In this document: one piece after another, positions 1 to 5,918 of the stretch | How positions within the stretch are numbered: the stretch's first letter is position 1 | Layout of the letters: each line of letters begins with the position of its first letter | Assembly (NCBI GenBank): GCA_012510295.1 | Contig: JAAZID010000148.1 | Coordinates: forward strand, 1 to 5,981 | Direction of reading: 5' to 3' | Length of the DNA stretch: 5,981 nucleotides | Source: Methanomicrobiales archaeon | GTDB taxonomy: Archaea; Halobacteriota; Methanomicrobia; Methanomicrobiales; Methanoculleaceae | Notes under the pieces: model-generated | Database searches by the model: none | What the model saw: only the letters and a program-made list of their open reading frames with translations | What the model was told of the DNA's origin: nothing | Translations under genes and position numbers: made by a program

Positions 1-282
1 CACCAGTACGTGTTATACGCGCTACTGTCCTCATTTGGGACGGTAGTTTCTTCTTCTGGATCAGCCTTTGACAATTCATGATATACCGGGCTGCTGTTTT
101 CATCGATAATGGGTATTTATCTGCATGTGATGAAGAGGCAGAGAGCGAGGGGACCGCGGCGCTTCAGGCCGGGGATGGATGCGCCATCCTCTCACCCCAT
201 GCAGGATAAACGAATACTATTTGCAAAAACCCCCGGCAGAGTCATCCAGTAACATATATCCGCGCCTGCGGCGCAACTAAAT
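1..282. other. Intergenic region without a supported gene
   Basis: No convincing coding region was found here. All three + frames are open from the left edge but stop at about positions 46, 71 and 81, so one could be the tail of an upstream gene. On the minus strand an ATG at 101-103 opens a frame running off the left edge (about 34 codons), without a ribosome binding site. None resembles a family I know. The region holds an imperfect inverted repeat (121-204) and the TATA box of the first gene (254-259), both listed separately. Confidence 0.6.
121..204. repeat. Imperfect inverted repeat with an inner hairpin
   Basis: CTGCATG at 121-127 is exactly the reverse complement of CATGCAG at 198-204. 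The pairing can continue inward with mismatches and one bulge to about 137 and 189. Inside lies a compact hairpin: GGATGG at 173-178 and CCATCC at 184-189 around a five-base loop, extendable to eight pairs with one G-T. A competing 5-bp pairing exists between 158-162 and 181-185. There is no T-tract directly after it, so it does not look like a simple terminator. It could be a structured RNA, an operator, or chance; no known RNA family is recognised. Confidence 0.35.
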
Positions 283-283
283 A
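248..283 (+). promoter_or_regulatory. Archaeal TATA promoter for a leaderless transcript
   Basis: ATATAT at 254-259, preceded by a purine-containing AGTAAC stretch in the position of a BRE, is centred about 26 nt upstream of the ATG at 283. That is the usual distance between TATA box and transcription start in archaea, so the mRNA would begin at or next to the start codon. No ribosome binding site is visible before 283, which agrees with a leaderless message. The spacing favours the ATG at 283 over the in-frame ATG at 292, which lies about 35 nt from the box. Confidence 0.55.
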
Positions 284-1803
284 TGATATGGATGGCTAAA
301 AAGAAGGGAAAGCGTGCAAAACGTGAAGTCCCCGCACAAAACGATGGTGAGGAACTTGATACCGGCATCCCGGCGCCGGCGCCCTCGCTTGATGGGGCTC
401 TCGCATCAGTCAAGACAAACCGATACCTGCAGATCCTCATCGGATTGACGCTCATCGGGCTCATCCTCCGGTTCTACAACCTCGGGTGGAACTCGCTCTG
501 GCTCGATGAGGCTTCGACTCTCAGCTTTGCCCGGCAGTCGCTTCTCGGCATCTGGGAGAGCACCGCCGGGGGCGAGTTCAACCCGCCGCTCTTCTACTGG
601 CTTGAGCACGGCATGCTCGCCTTCGGTGAGAGCGAGTTTGTGCTCCGGTTTCTCCCGGCACTCCTCGGTGTCCTGACGATCCCGGTCGTGTACCTCGTGG
701 GAAAGGAGTTCCGGGACCGAAACGTCGGGATCATCGCCGCCGCGCTCCTCACGTTCTCGCCCTTCCACATCTTCTACTCCCAGGAGGCCCGGGCGTACGC
801 GCCGATGCTCTTCTTCTTCTCGCTCGCGCTGGTCTTCTACCTGAGAGCGAGCCGCTCGAATGAGGTCCGTCCATGGATCCTCTTCGGCATCTTCTCTGCG
901 GTCGCCTTCTGGATGCACTTCTACGTCGCTGTGCCCATAGCCATCCTCATTCTTCACGCGCTCGTCACATCTGCCGGCAGGATCCAAAGCGACCCCGGGA
1001 GCGCGAAGAATCTGGCCCTCGCGGTCATCACATTTGTCGTCGTAAGCCTGCCGCTGCTCATCGTAACGGCTGATCTCTTCCTCGTGAGGACTTCGTCAGC
1101 CCCGACGTTTGGCATGCAGGGGCTCAACGTCATCTACCAGACCCTCCTCCAGGTATCGGGGTTCAGCGACTTTATCCTGGTGCCCTTCATCATCCTCTTC
1201 CTGCTCGGTGTCGTCTACACCTGGCGCAAGGACAGGAACGGGGCGCTCCTCCTGATATTCATGATGGCCCTCCCGCTCGTGGCAAGCCTCATTCTCTCCT
1301 CAAGAATGCCGATGGTCCCGCGCTACCTCATCTACCTCCTCCCGCTCTACTTCGTCGGCATAGCATCGGTATACCCCGCGCTCTCCGCCCTCGTCCAGGA
1401 TAGGAGGATGGTCTATGTTGCTATCGTTGTGGTGGCTCTCATCAGTATGCCCTTCCTTGCGACGTACTACACGACACCCCAGAAGAACGACTGGCGGGGT
1501 TTCTCTTCAGATCTCAGCGGGATAACCGGAGAGGGAGACCTGATCGTCGTGCTGCCGCCGTATATGGCGCAACCGCTCGACTACTACTACAGCAACACGA
1601 CCGATGGTACCATAGAACTCGGGGCGAATACCGGCGAAGACCTCCAGGCGATCCGGGACGGGTATCCCGACCGACGTGCGTTCTACGTAGTAACCGGGGA
1701 TATCCTCGCCGTGGATCCCACCGGCGATGCGCTGGACTGGCTGGATACTAATGCGGAGTTTGCCGGGCAGCACATGGGGATATATCTCTTCAGGTCGGGT
1801 TAG
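283..1803 (+). CDS. GT-C membrane glycosyltransferase, PMT_2/ArnT-like (GT39/GT83-type)
   Basis: A 506-residue integral membrane protein that should transfer a sugar from a polyprenyl-phosphate donor to a protein or lipid acceptor on the outer face of the cytoplasmic membrane. After a basic cytoplasmic tail (KKKGKRAKR, about residues 5-14) and a Pro/Ala linker, the first membrane helix (about 48-66) leads into the loop WLDEA; D75 and E76 match the conserved acidic pair of GT-C enzymes. NPPLFYW (100-106), YSQEARAYAP (165-174) and RYLIYLLP (347-354) are typical of the PMT_2/RgtA-D-like family. About ten hydrophobic segments run to residue 395. The last 110 residues are soluble and probably external, with an N-T-T sequon at 438-440. 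Start: ATG 283 fits a leaderless promoter; ATG 292 is the alternative. The next gene follows after 12 nt and likely makes its lipid-linked donor. Family is confident; sugar and acceptor are not known. Confidence 0.9.
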   Translation: MIWMAKKKGKRAKREVPAQNDGEELDTGIPAPAPSLDGALASVKTNRYLQILIGLTLIGLILRFYNLGWNSLWLDEASTLSFARQSLLGIWESTAGGEFNPPLFYWLEHGMLAFGESEFVLRFLPALLGVLTIPVVYLVGKEFRDRNVGIIAAALLTFSPFHIFYSQEARAYAPMLFFFSLALVFYLRASRSNEVRPWILFGIFSAVAFWMHFYVAVPIAILILHALVTSAGRIQSDPGSAKNLALAVITFVVVSLPLLIVTADLFLVRTSSAPTFGMQGLNVIYQTLLQVSGFSDFILVPFIILFLLGVVYTWRKDRNGALLLIFMMALPLVASLILSSRMPMVPRYLIYLLPLYFVGIASVYPALSALVQDRRMVYVAIVVVALISMPFLATYYTTPQKNDWRGFSSDLSGITGEGDLIVVLPPYMAQPLDYYYSNTTDGTIELGANTGEDLQAIRDGYPDRRAFYVVTGDILAVDPTGDALDWLDTNAEFAGQHMGIYLFRSG

Positions 1804-1818
1804 GGGAGGGAGCACTTG
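1804..1818 (+). promoter_or_regulatory. Ribosome binding site that fixes a TTG start
   Basis: GGGAGGGAG at 1804-1812 begins right after the TAG stop of the preceding gene. Its core GGAGG (1805-1809) lies 6 nt before TTG at 1816. No in-frame ATG or GTG exists nearby, and the first glycosyltransferase motif begins only seven residues downstream, so TTG is the best start. The position of the site favours translational coupling with the upstream gene. Confidence 0.8.
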
Positions 1819-2934
1819 GCTGATATTTACGATCTCTCAGTGATCATCCCGACCTTTAACGAGGAAGAGAATATCGCCTCAATCATCGGAGCGGTCAATG
1901 AAGTCTTCCAGCACAGCGGCATCCGCGGCGAGATCCTTGTGGTTGATGACTCCTCAAAAGATCGCACAATCGAGATCGTGAAGGGGATTGCCGGCCGGAG
2001 CGACAACGTGCGCCTCATCGTGCGGGCTGAGGATCACGGCCTCTCCCAGTCGGTCGTCGAAGGATTCGGGGCAGCACGTTCGGATGTCCTCCAGGTCATC
2101 GACGCCGATTTCTCGCACCCGCCGGAACTCATCCCGGAGTTTTACGAGGCGATACGCGGCGGCGCCGATATCGTCATCGGGAGCAGGTACATGAAGGGCG
2201 GGGATATCGAGCAGTGGCCGTTCAAGCGGAGGATCATATCGCTCGGGGCCACCGCGTTTGGGCGCATCCTCTTCCCGGAGGTCACCGATCCCGTGAGCGG
2301 GTTCTTCGCCGTTCGGCGCGAGGTTGTTGCCGGCGCCCCGCTTGCGCCCCGGGGTTACAAGATCCTTATGGAGGTTCTCGGCAGGGGGGAGTGGCAGTTA
2401 TTTGTTGAGATTCCTTTCGTCTTCAAGGACCGGGAGGAAGGGGAGAGTAAACTGCGCCTGGATACCATGACCGATTACCTCCGGCAGTGTGCCGGGATCG
2501 CTCGTTTTGCAGTCGCTCGCCGTGCCGGGCCGGTCTGGGAGGAGTGGATGAGGATCGTCCGGTTCGGGATCGTCGGGCTCTCCGGGATCTTTGTCAATAT
2601 GGGGCTCCTCTACCTCCTGACCGAGTTTGCCGGCCTCTACTACCTCATCTCTGCCGTGATCGCGATCGAGGTCTCGATCGTGAACAACTTCATCTGGAAC
2701 GACATCTGGACGTTCGGGGCTGCAGATAATCTCAGGTTTGATCGGAAGATCTCACGATTTTTATCGTTCCAGGCGGTCTCGATGGGTGGACTCCTCGTTA
2801 ACATGGGTGTTCTTTACTTCCTCGCGGACATCTTTGGGGTTTATTACCTTATCGCGAACCTTGTGGGGATACTCATCGCGTTTATCTGGAATTACGCGAT
2901 AAACAGGCATTATACATGGAAGAAGAGCACATAA
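1816..2934 (+). CDS. Polyprenyl-phosphate sugar synthase (DPM1-like GT2 domain fused to GtrA-like domain)
   Basis: A 372-residue enzyme expected to transfer mannose or glucose from a nucleotide sugar to dolichyl/polyprenyl phosphate, at the cytoplasmic face of the membrane. Residues 7-235 are a GT-A fold, family 2 domain: IPTFNEEENI (11-20), the VVDDSS nucleotide site (D44, D45), the metal-binding DAD (96-98) in DADFSHPPE, GSRY (122-125), DPVSGFFAVRR (158-168) and GESKL (209-213). Residues 246-369 are a GtrA/DPMS-like domain of four membrane helices, made of two similar halves, each with VNMG, a Y-Y-L-I segment and an ending of the WNxxW type. Length and order match the archaeal dolichyl-phosphate mannose synthase of Pyrococcus furiosus, known from its structure. 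It is the second gene of an operon with a GT-C transferase, its likely consumer. The sugar (Man versus Glc) cannot be read from sequence alone. Confidence 0.9.
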   Translation: MADIYDLSVIIPTFNEEENIASIIGAVNEVFQHSGIRGEILVVDDSSKDRTIEIVKGIAGRSDNVRLIVRAEDHGLSQSVVEGFGAARSDVLQVIDADFSHPPELIPEFYEAIRGGADIVIGSRYMKGGDIEQWPFKRRIISLGATAFGRILFPEVTDPVSGFFAVRREVVAGAPLAPRGYKILMEVLGRGEWQLFVEIPFVFKDREEGESKLRLDTMTDYLRQCAGIARFAVARRAGPVWEEWMRIVRFGIVGLSGIFVNMGLLYLLTEFAGLYYLISAVIAIEVSIVNNFIWNDIWTFGAADNLRFDRKISRFLSFQAVSMGGLLVNMGVLYFLADIFGVYYLIANLVGILIAFIWNYAINRHYTWKKST

Positions 2935-3221
2935 CCCTCAGGTGATCCTCACACCATCCTGATCGAGTGGGCGTGGGAAATCTCTCAGATAACCTGATCC
3001 AAAGACGGTGAAACTAGAAAAGAGGACGAGCTTCCCCATAATTTACGACTACAACCCATCGCTTTTATCGTGACCGGGTTCAAGGAAAGATGATCGAGAA
3101 GATACGTTTGCAAAATAGCTGATGGGTACACCCATAACCACATTTTATTCTAACAGTCAGTAAACGCTCACAATTCATTTAGATACTGTTATACTGAGTA
3201 AAGTGTACCGATTAGAGTATC
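2935..3221. other. AT-richer intergenic region with promoter-like sites
   Basis: The 287 bases between the two glycosyltransferase units hold no supported gene; the only ATG frame with a purine-rich leader (3090-3122) encodes ten residues. A weak compound hairpin follows the stop of the upstream gene (2938-2962) but has no T-tract. TATA-like strings occur at 3142-3148 and 3189-3195, and an interrupted palindrome at 3122-3135. The shift in base composition starts here and continues through the following gene. Confidence 0.55.
3122..3135. repeat. Interrupted palindrome, possible operator
   Basis: ATGGGT (3122-3127) and ACCCAT (3130-3135) are exact reverse complements separated by AC. The site lies seven bases upstream of a TATA-like TTTTATT (3142-3148) and about 90 bases before the next start codon. 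That is where an archaeal regulator could contact DNA next to the TATA/BRE. A chance palindrome of this size in 287 bases is quite possible; no known regulator motif is recognised. Confidence 0.3.
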
Positions 3222-3222
3222 A
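3186..3222 (+). promoter_or_regulatory. Candidate archaeal promoter of the GT87-like gene
   Basis: TTATACT at 3189-3195 is centred about 30 nt before the ATG at 3222. Transcription would start within a few bases of the start codon, and no ribosome binding site precedes that ATG, so a leaderless or very short leader message is likely. A second TATA-like string at 3142-3148 would instead give a leader of about 50 nt. Confidence 0.4.
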
Positions 3223-4526
3223 TGAGTCGTACGAAGGGTCGGCGTAGGAAGACAACGCAGGAGAGTAGCGTATGGGGCATAAAATTTCCTGGTAAAGAGC
3301 TCGCAGAAATTCGGAGACATTTTGCCCTCCTTATCGTCATCTCGATCATCACAAAGTTCGCGGTGATCTTTTTAACGACCGGAGTTTTCCGTTCGTTCAT
3401 TGATATCTTCGATATTTCAGTATATTTCCAGTATGCAACACAGATCCTGGGAGGGGAAATACCCTATATTGACTTCCCTCTTGAGTACCCGCAGCTGTCA
3501 CTAGTTGTGATCCTGGTTCCACTTATCTTCACCATGTTAACTCAGGATCCATCAACGTACCTTGTCGCGCACCAGGTATTCATGTCGGTTTTTGACATTC
3601 TAACAACCTTGCTTGTGTACCTCGTTGCCCTGAGGATATATAACCAGAAAAGTGCCTTCATCTCGGGAGTGCTTTCTGCAACAGCATTCTCATCGGCATA
3701 TTTTGTGTTGACGAAATATGATGCATTTCCCACATTTCTCCTTATGCTCGCGGTATTCCTTTTTGTTTATCGGAAAGAAACCTATGGTTACCTTTCAGCA
3801 ACCGCGGGTTTTCTGGCCAAATGGTTCCCAGGCTTCGCGATACCGTACTTCGTTATTCATGAGCAGATGAGCGGCAAAAGTTTGGGGGCCATCGGTCGCA
3901 ACATTGTCGTTGCAGCAGCTCTGTTCCTTGTAGTGACCCTCCCGTTTGCAATATTGAATAGCTCGGGTTTCCTCGCAACATACACAACACATACCGGAAG
4001 ATCTACTCTGGCTCATAGTTTCTGCTACTATATCGACTTCGTACTTGAGAGTGTTCTCGGGCTTTCATTTTTTGCGCGAATATCTCTATTTCTTATGATC
4101 CTCGTCCAGATCCTCCTTCTGGGGTATTATTACTCAACAAAGAATACCAGCGTAGAGTACCTATGTGCGTTTCTCTTCTTCAGCACTTTTGTATTTGTTA
4201 TATTGAATAACGTCTTCAGCCCGCAGTATATCCTCTGGATCACCCCATTCCTTGCTATATTCTTGATCCATTCCTATAAGGAAGTGATATTGTTTTATGC
4301 AATCCAGATATGGATGTATCTTGAGTTCCCCATTCTTTACAGGTCTATCTACATCAATGATGGGTACTTTATCGGGGATGCAAACCCACTCACTTCAGTT
4401 CCATTCCTCTTTTTTACAGTCAAATTTATCCTTTTGTTTATCTCGTTTTATGTGATCTGGTCCTCTCTACGACACCCAGGTCTGAGGTGGTCAGTGGCAT
4501 CATTGCACCGTGATAGGAGCGCATAA
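3222..4526 (+). CDS. GT-C membrane glycosyltransferase, GT87/DUF2029-like
   Basis: A 434-residue membrane protein with a short basic cytoplasmic N-terminus (RTKGRRRK at 3-10) and about ten hydrophobic helices from residue 34 to 413. The first external loop has D61/D64, then GGEIPYIDFPLEYPQ (77-91), the acidic, Tyr- and Pro-rich loop seen in GT87 mannosyltransferases and related families. KYDAFP (165-170), KWFPG (200-204) and FSPQYILWITPF (332-343) are further landmarks of that group. Such enzymes add mannose or another sugar from a polyprenyl-phosphate donor outside the membrane, so the GT2-GtrA enzyme upstream could supply it. Sampled 60-base stretches have 33-45% G+C, against about 57-67% in the neighbouring genes, and the codons are richer in A/T. 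This suggests a different origin. The start at ATG 3222 has no ribosome binding site but has a TATA-like box at leaderless distance. The GT-C fold is confident; the exact family and substrate are not. Confidence 0.8.
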   Translation: MSRTKGRRRKTTQESSVWGIKFPGKELAEIRRHFALLIVISIITKFAVIFLTTGVFRSFIDIFDISVYFQYATQILGGEIPYIDFPLEYPQLSLVVILVPLIFTMLTQDPSTYLVAHQVFMSVFDILTTLLVYLVALRIYNQKSAFISGVLSATAFSSAYFVLTKYDAFPTFLLMLAVFLFVYRKETYGYLSATAGFLAKWFPGFAIPYFVIHEQMSGKSLGAIGRNIVVAAALFLVVTLPFAILNSSGFLATYTTHTGRSTLAHSFCYYIDFVLESVLGLSFFARISLFLMILVQILLLGYYYSTKNTSVEYLCAFLFFSTFVFVILNNVFSPQYILWITPFLAIFLIHSYKEVILFYAIQIWMYLEFPILYRSIYINDGYFIGDANPLTSVPFLFFTVKFILLFISFYVIWSSLRHPGLRWSVASLHRDRSA

Positions 4527-4527
4527 C

Positions 4528-4535
4528 TATTTTTC
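4528..4535 (+). terminator. T-tract after the GT87-like gene
   Basis: Five T residues at 4530-4534 begin four bases after the TAA stop at 4524-4526. Archaeal RNA polymerase can terminate at short T-runs without a hairpin. The run is short, so this is a weak candidate. Confidence 0.4.
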
Positions 4536-4541
4536 CACAGC

Positions 4542-4578
4542 GGTGCTGACAGCAAAACCCAAAGGCTCCCCCAGCACC
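4542..4578. repeat. Stem-loop of 7 bp in the convergent gap
   Basis: GGTGCTG (4542-4548) is the exact reverse complement of CAGCACC (4572-4578), with a 23-base loop. It lies just beyond the T-tract that follows the GT87-like gene and could protect the 3' end of the message or act in bidirectional termination. It is not followed by T residues on either strand, so it is not a standard intrinsic terminator. Confidence 0.4.
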
Positions 4579-4667
4579 AGTTCAGACAATCGATCGACTC
4601 GCACCAGTTGATCACCCCAAACTCATTGGCACGGAGACCCTCGACTCCGCCATGCGCGTTTGAGAAG

Positions 4668-4680
4668 CTAAAAAAGAAGA
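4668..4680 (-). terminator. T-tract terminator of the M20 peptidase gene
   Basis: On the minus strand a run TCTTCTTTTTT (A-run at 4670-4675 on the + strand) lies about 60 nt past the TGA stop of the peptidase gene. A T-rich tract of this kind is the usual archaeal terminator and would stop transcription before it enters the convergent GT87-like gene. Confidence 0.5.
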
Positions 4681-4737
4681 TGACGTCTACTGAGTATCAC
4701 TAATCAGATCGTGAATGCAAACCTCGACCACGAAGAC

Positions 4738-5904
4738 TCAATCCATATACCCCCTGATCACCCCCCGGTAGACATCCACCGCCTTCTCCAGTTGCTCCAC
4801 AGAGACCCGCTCATCCACCCCGTGTAGCGTCGGTATCTCTCCCGGCCCGTACTCCACGGCATCAAAACCTGCTGTGCGGAGGTACTTGGCATCGCTCGCC
4901 GCCCACTGGAAGAGCGGCGTCGCCTTCCCGTAGACCCGCTCCACCTCCCGGCAGATCGCCCGGACCAACCGGGTGTCCGGGTGGGTCAGGCTCGGTTCTG
5001 CGACATCCAGTTCACGGATCTCAGCATCCGGGGCATGGCCGGCGATGCCCTTCTTCAGGTCGTCGAGGGGACACCCCCAGGGCACCCGGATATCCAGCTC
5101 CATCCGGCACTGCTCGGCCACGATATTCGCCTTCTCGCCGCCCTCGATCCTCCCGGGGTTGAACATAACCCGCGTGACGATATCATCCCCTCCCTCGATC
5201 CCGAAGATCTCGCGAAATACCCGGGCGGCCTCATCGACGAGCGGTTGCAGGTCTTCGCTGACGGGATACGGGTGCGCATGGACCTCCCGCAGGTACCCGA
5301 GCAGGTCAAACGCTGCCATGACGGCGCTCTTCCCGACAACAGGATAGAGGGAGCTATGGCCCGGCCGGCCGCGGAAGGTGAGATCGACCCGGTAGAGACC
5401 TTTCTGGCCGACCGCCGGGCTCATCGGGGGTGTCGGCTCAGCTATCAGGCAGTCCCGGGGCTGGAGAAGATTTTGTGCGAGTAGCGACCGGATACCATAC
5501 GGGCCGCCGGTCTCCTCATCGCAGACGAAGGCGAACTGTACCTTCGGCTCAACACCGCTCTCGACGAGATCCCGGTAGGCGATGAGAAGGGCGGCGCACC
5601 CCCCCTTCATATCGGTGGAGCCCCGGCCCCAGACGTAGCCGTCGATGATCTCGCCGCTGTAGGGGTGGTGCGTCCAGTCATCGGGGATGGCCGGAACCAC
5701 ATCCACATGGCCGCAGAGGAGGAGCCGGGGGTCGGGTTCGGTCGTGATGATGTTGTCCCGGCCGCCCGTGTGGGAGACGATGCGGCTCCGCGTCCCGAGT
5801 GCACCGAGGAACTCCCGTATGAACTCGATCACATCGGCGGTCTTCCCGGGGGGGTTTTCGCTCTTTATCCGGACGAGCGATGAGGTGAGGCGAGCGACGT
5901 CCAT
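4738..5904 (-). CDS. M20 family metallopeptidase/deacylase (ArgE/DapE-like)
   Basis: A 388-residue zinc-dependent amidohydrolase of the cytosol; no signal peptide or membrane helix is visible. All metal and catalytic positions of the M20 fold can be seen: H66 and D68 in GHVDVV, D98 in GRGSTDMKGG, the pair E130-E131 in CDEETGG (general base and ligand), E156 in IAEPT and the C-terminal H361 in TLHGVDE. RGRPGHSS (178-185, H183) and GEKANIV (256-262) mark the inserted dimerisation domain. Length fits ArgE (N-acetylornithine deacetylase) and DapE (succinyl-diaminopimelate desuccinylase), but dipeptidase or other deacylase activity is equally possible, since substrate cannot be read from these motifs. 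The start ATG 5904-5902 has a strong ribosome binding site. The gene follows another minus-strand gene by 14 nt, so it is probably a distal operon member; the promoter lies outside the window. High G+C, like the first operon. Confidence 0.9.
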   Translation of the reverse strand: MDVARLTSSLVRIKSENPPGKTADVIEFIREFLGALGTRSRIVSHTGGRDNIITTEPDPRLLLCGHVDVVPAIPDDWTHHPYSGEIIDGYVWGRGSTDMKGGCAALLIAYRDLVESGVEPKVQFAFVCDEETGGPYGIRSLLAQNLLQPRDCLIAEPTPPMSPAVGQKGLYRVDLTFRGRPGHSSLYPVVGKSAVMAAFDLLGYLREVHAHPYPVSEDLQPLVDEAARVFREIFGIEGGDDIVTRVMFNPGRIEGGEKANIVAEQCRMELDIRVPWGCPLDDLKKGIAGHAPDAEIRELDVAEPSLTHPDTRLVRAICREVERVYGKATPLFQWAASDAKYLRTAGFDAVEYGPGEIPTLHGVDERVSVEQLEKAVDVYRGVIRGYMD

Positions 5905-5915
5905 GTCACCCTCCC
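5905..5915 (-). promoter_or_regulatory. Ribosome binding site of the M20 peptidase
   Basis: On the minus strand GGGAGGGTGA (5915-5906) comes directly before ATG at 5904. It contains GGAGG with a 5-nt spacer, the preferred geometry for the 16S rRNA end, and it confirms the chosen start. Confidence 0.8.
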
Positions 5916-5918
5916 GGG

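Larger units (their letters stand above)
4527..4737. other. Gap between convergent genes, with a possible gene remnant
   Basis: This 211-bp gap separates the 3' ends of the GT87-like gene and the M20 peptidase gene. It carries T-tracts for both strands, a 7-bp inverted repeat, and a 9-bp direct repeat GCACCAGTT at 4574-4582 and 4601-4609. The + frame 4550-4663 is open for 37 codons after a stop at 4547-4549, has no start codon near its beginning, and its end (PKLIGTETLDSAMRV) looks protein-like. It could be the tail of a decayed gene, but I cannot assign it to a family. Confidence 0.4.

Noticed and set aside
1..103. Open frames at the left edge on both strands (including a minus-strand ATG at 101-103)
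   Set aside because: Too short, no ribosome binding site, no recognisable motif; several frames are equally open, so none can be preferred.
192..464. Minus-strand frame of 90 codons across the start of the first gene
   Set aside because: It overlaps the supported coding region, has no ribosome binding site and resembles no family.
406..987. Long minus-strand frame (193 codons) opposite the first gene
   Set aside because: It is very rich in Glu, Arg and Asp, as expected for the antisense of a GC-rich membrane-protein gene, and it lies entirely inside a well-supported gene.
1801..1803. TAG as a pyrrolysine codon
   Set aside because: A strong ribosome binding site and start follow at once, and nothing in the window indicates amber suppression; kept only as a low-weight possibility in the findings.
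3090..3122. Ten-codon frame with a purine-rich leader
   Set aside because: Too short to support, and such frames are frequent by chance.
4542..4578. Stem-loop as an intrinsic terminator
   Set aside because: No T-run follows the stem on either strand; the T-run on + precedes it.
4981..5484. Long + strand frame (167 codons) opposite the M20 gene
   Set aside because: The M20 frame has all catalytic motifs and a strong ribosome binding site; this frame has neither and is explained by high GC.
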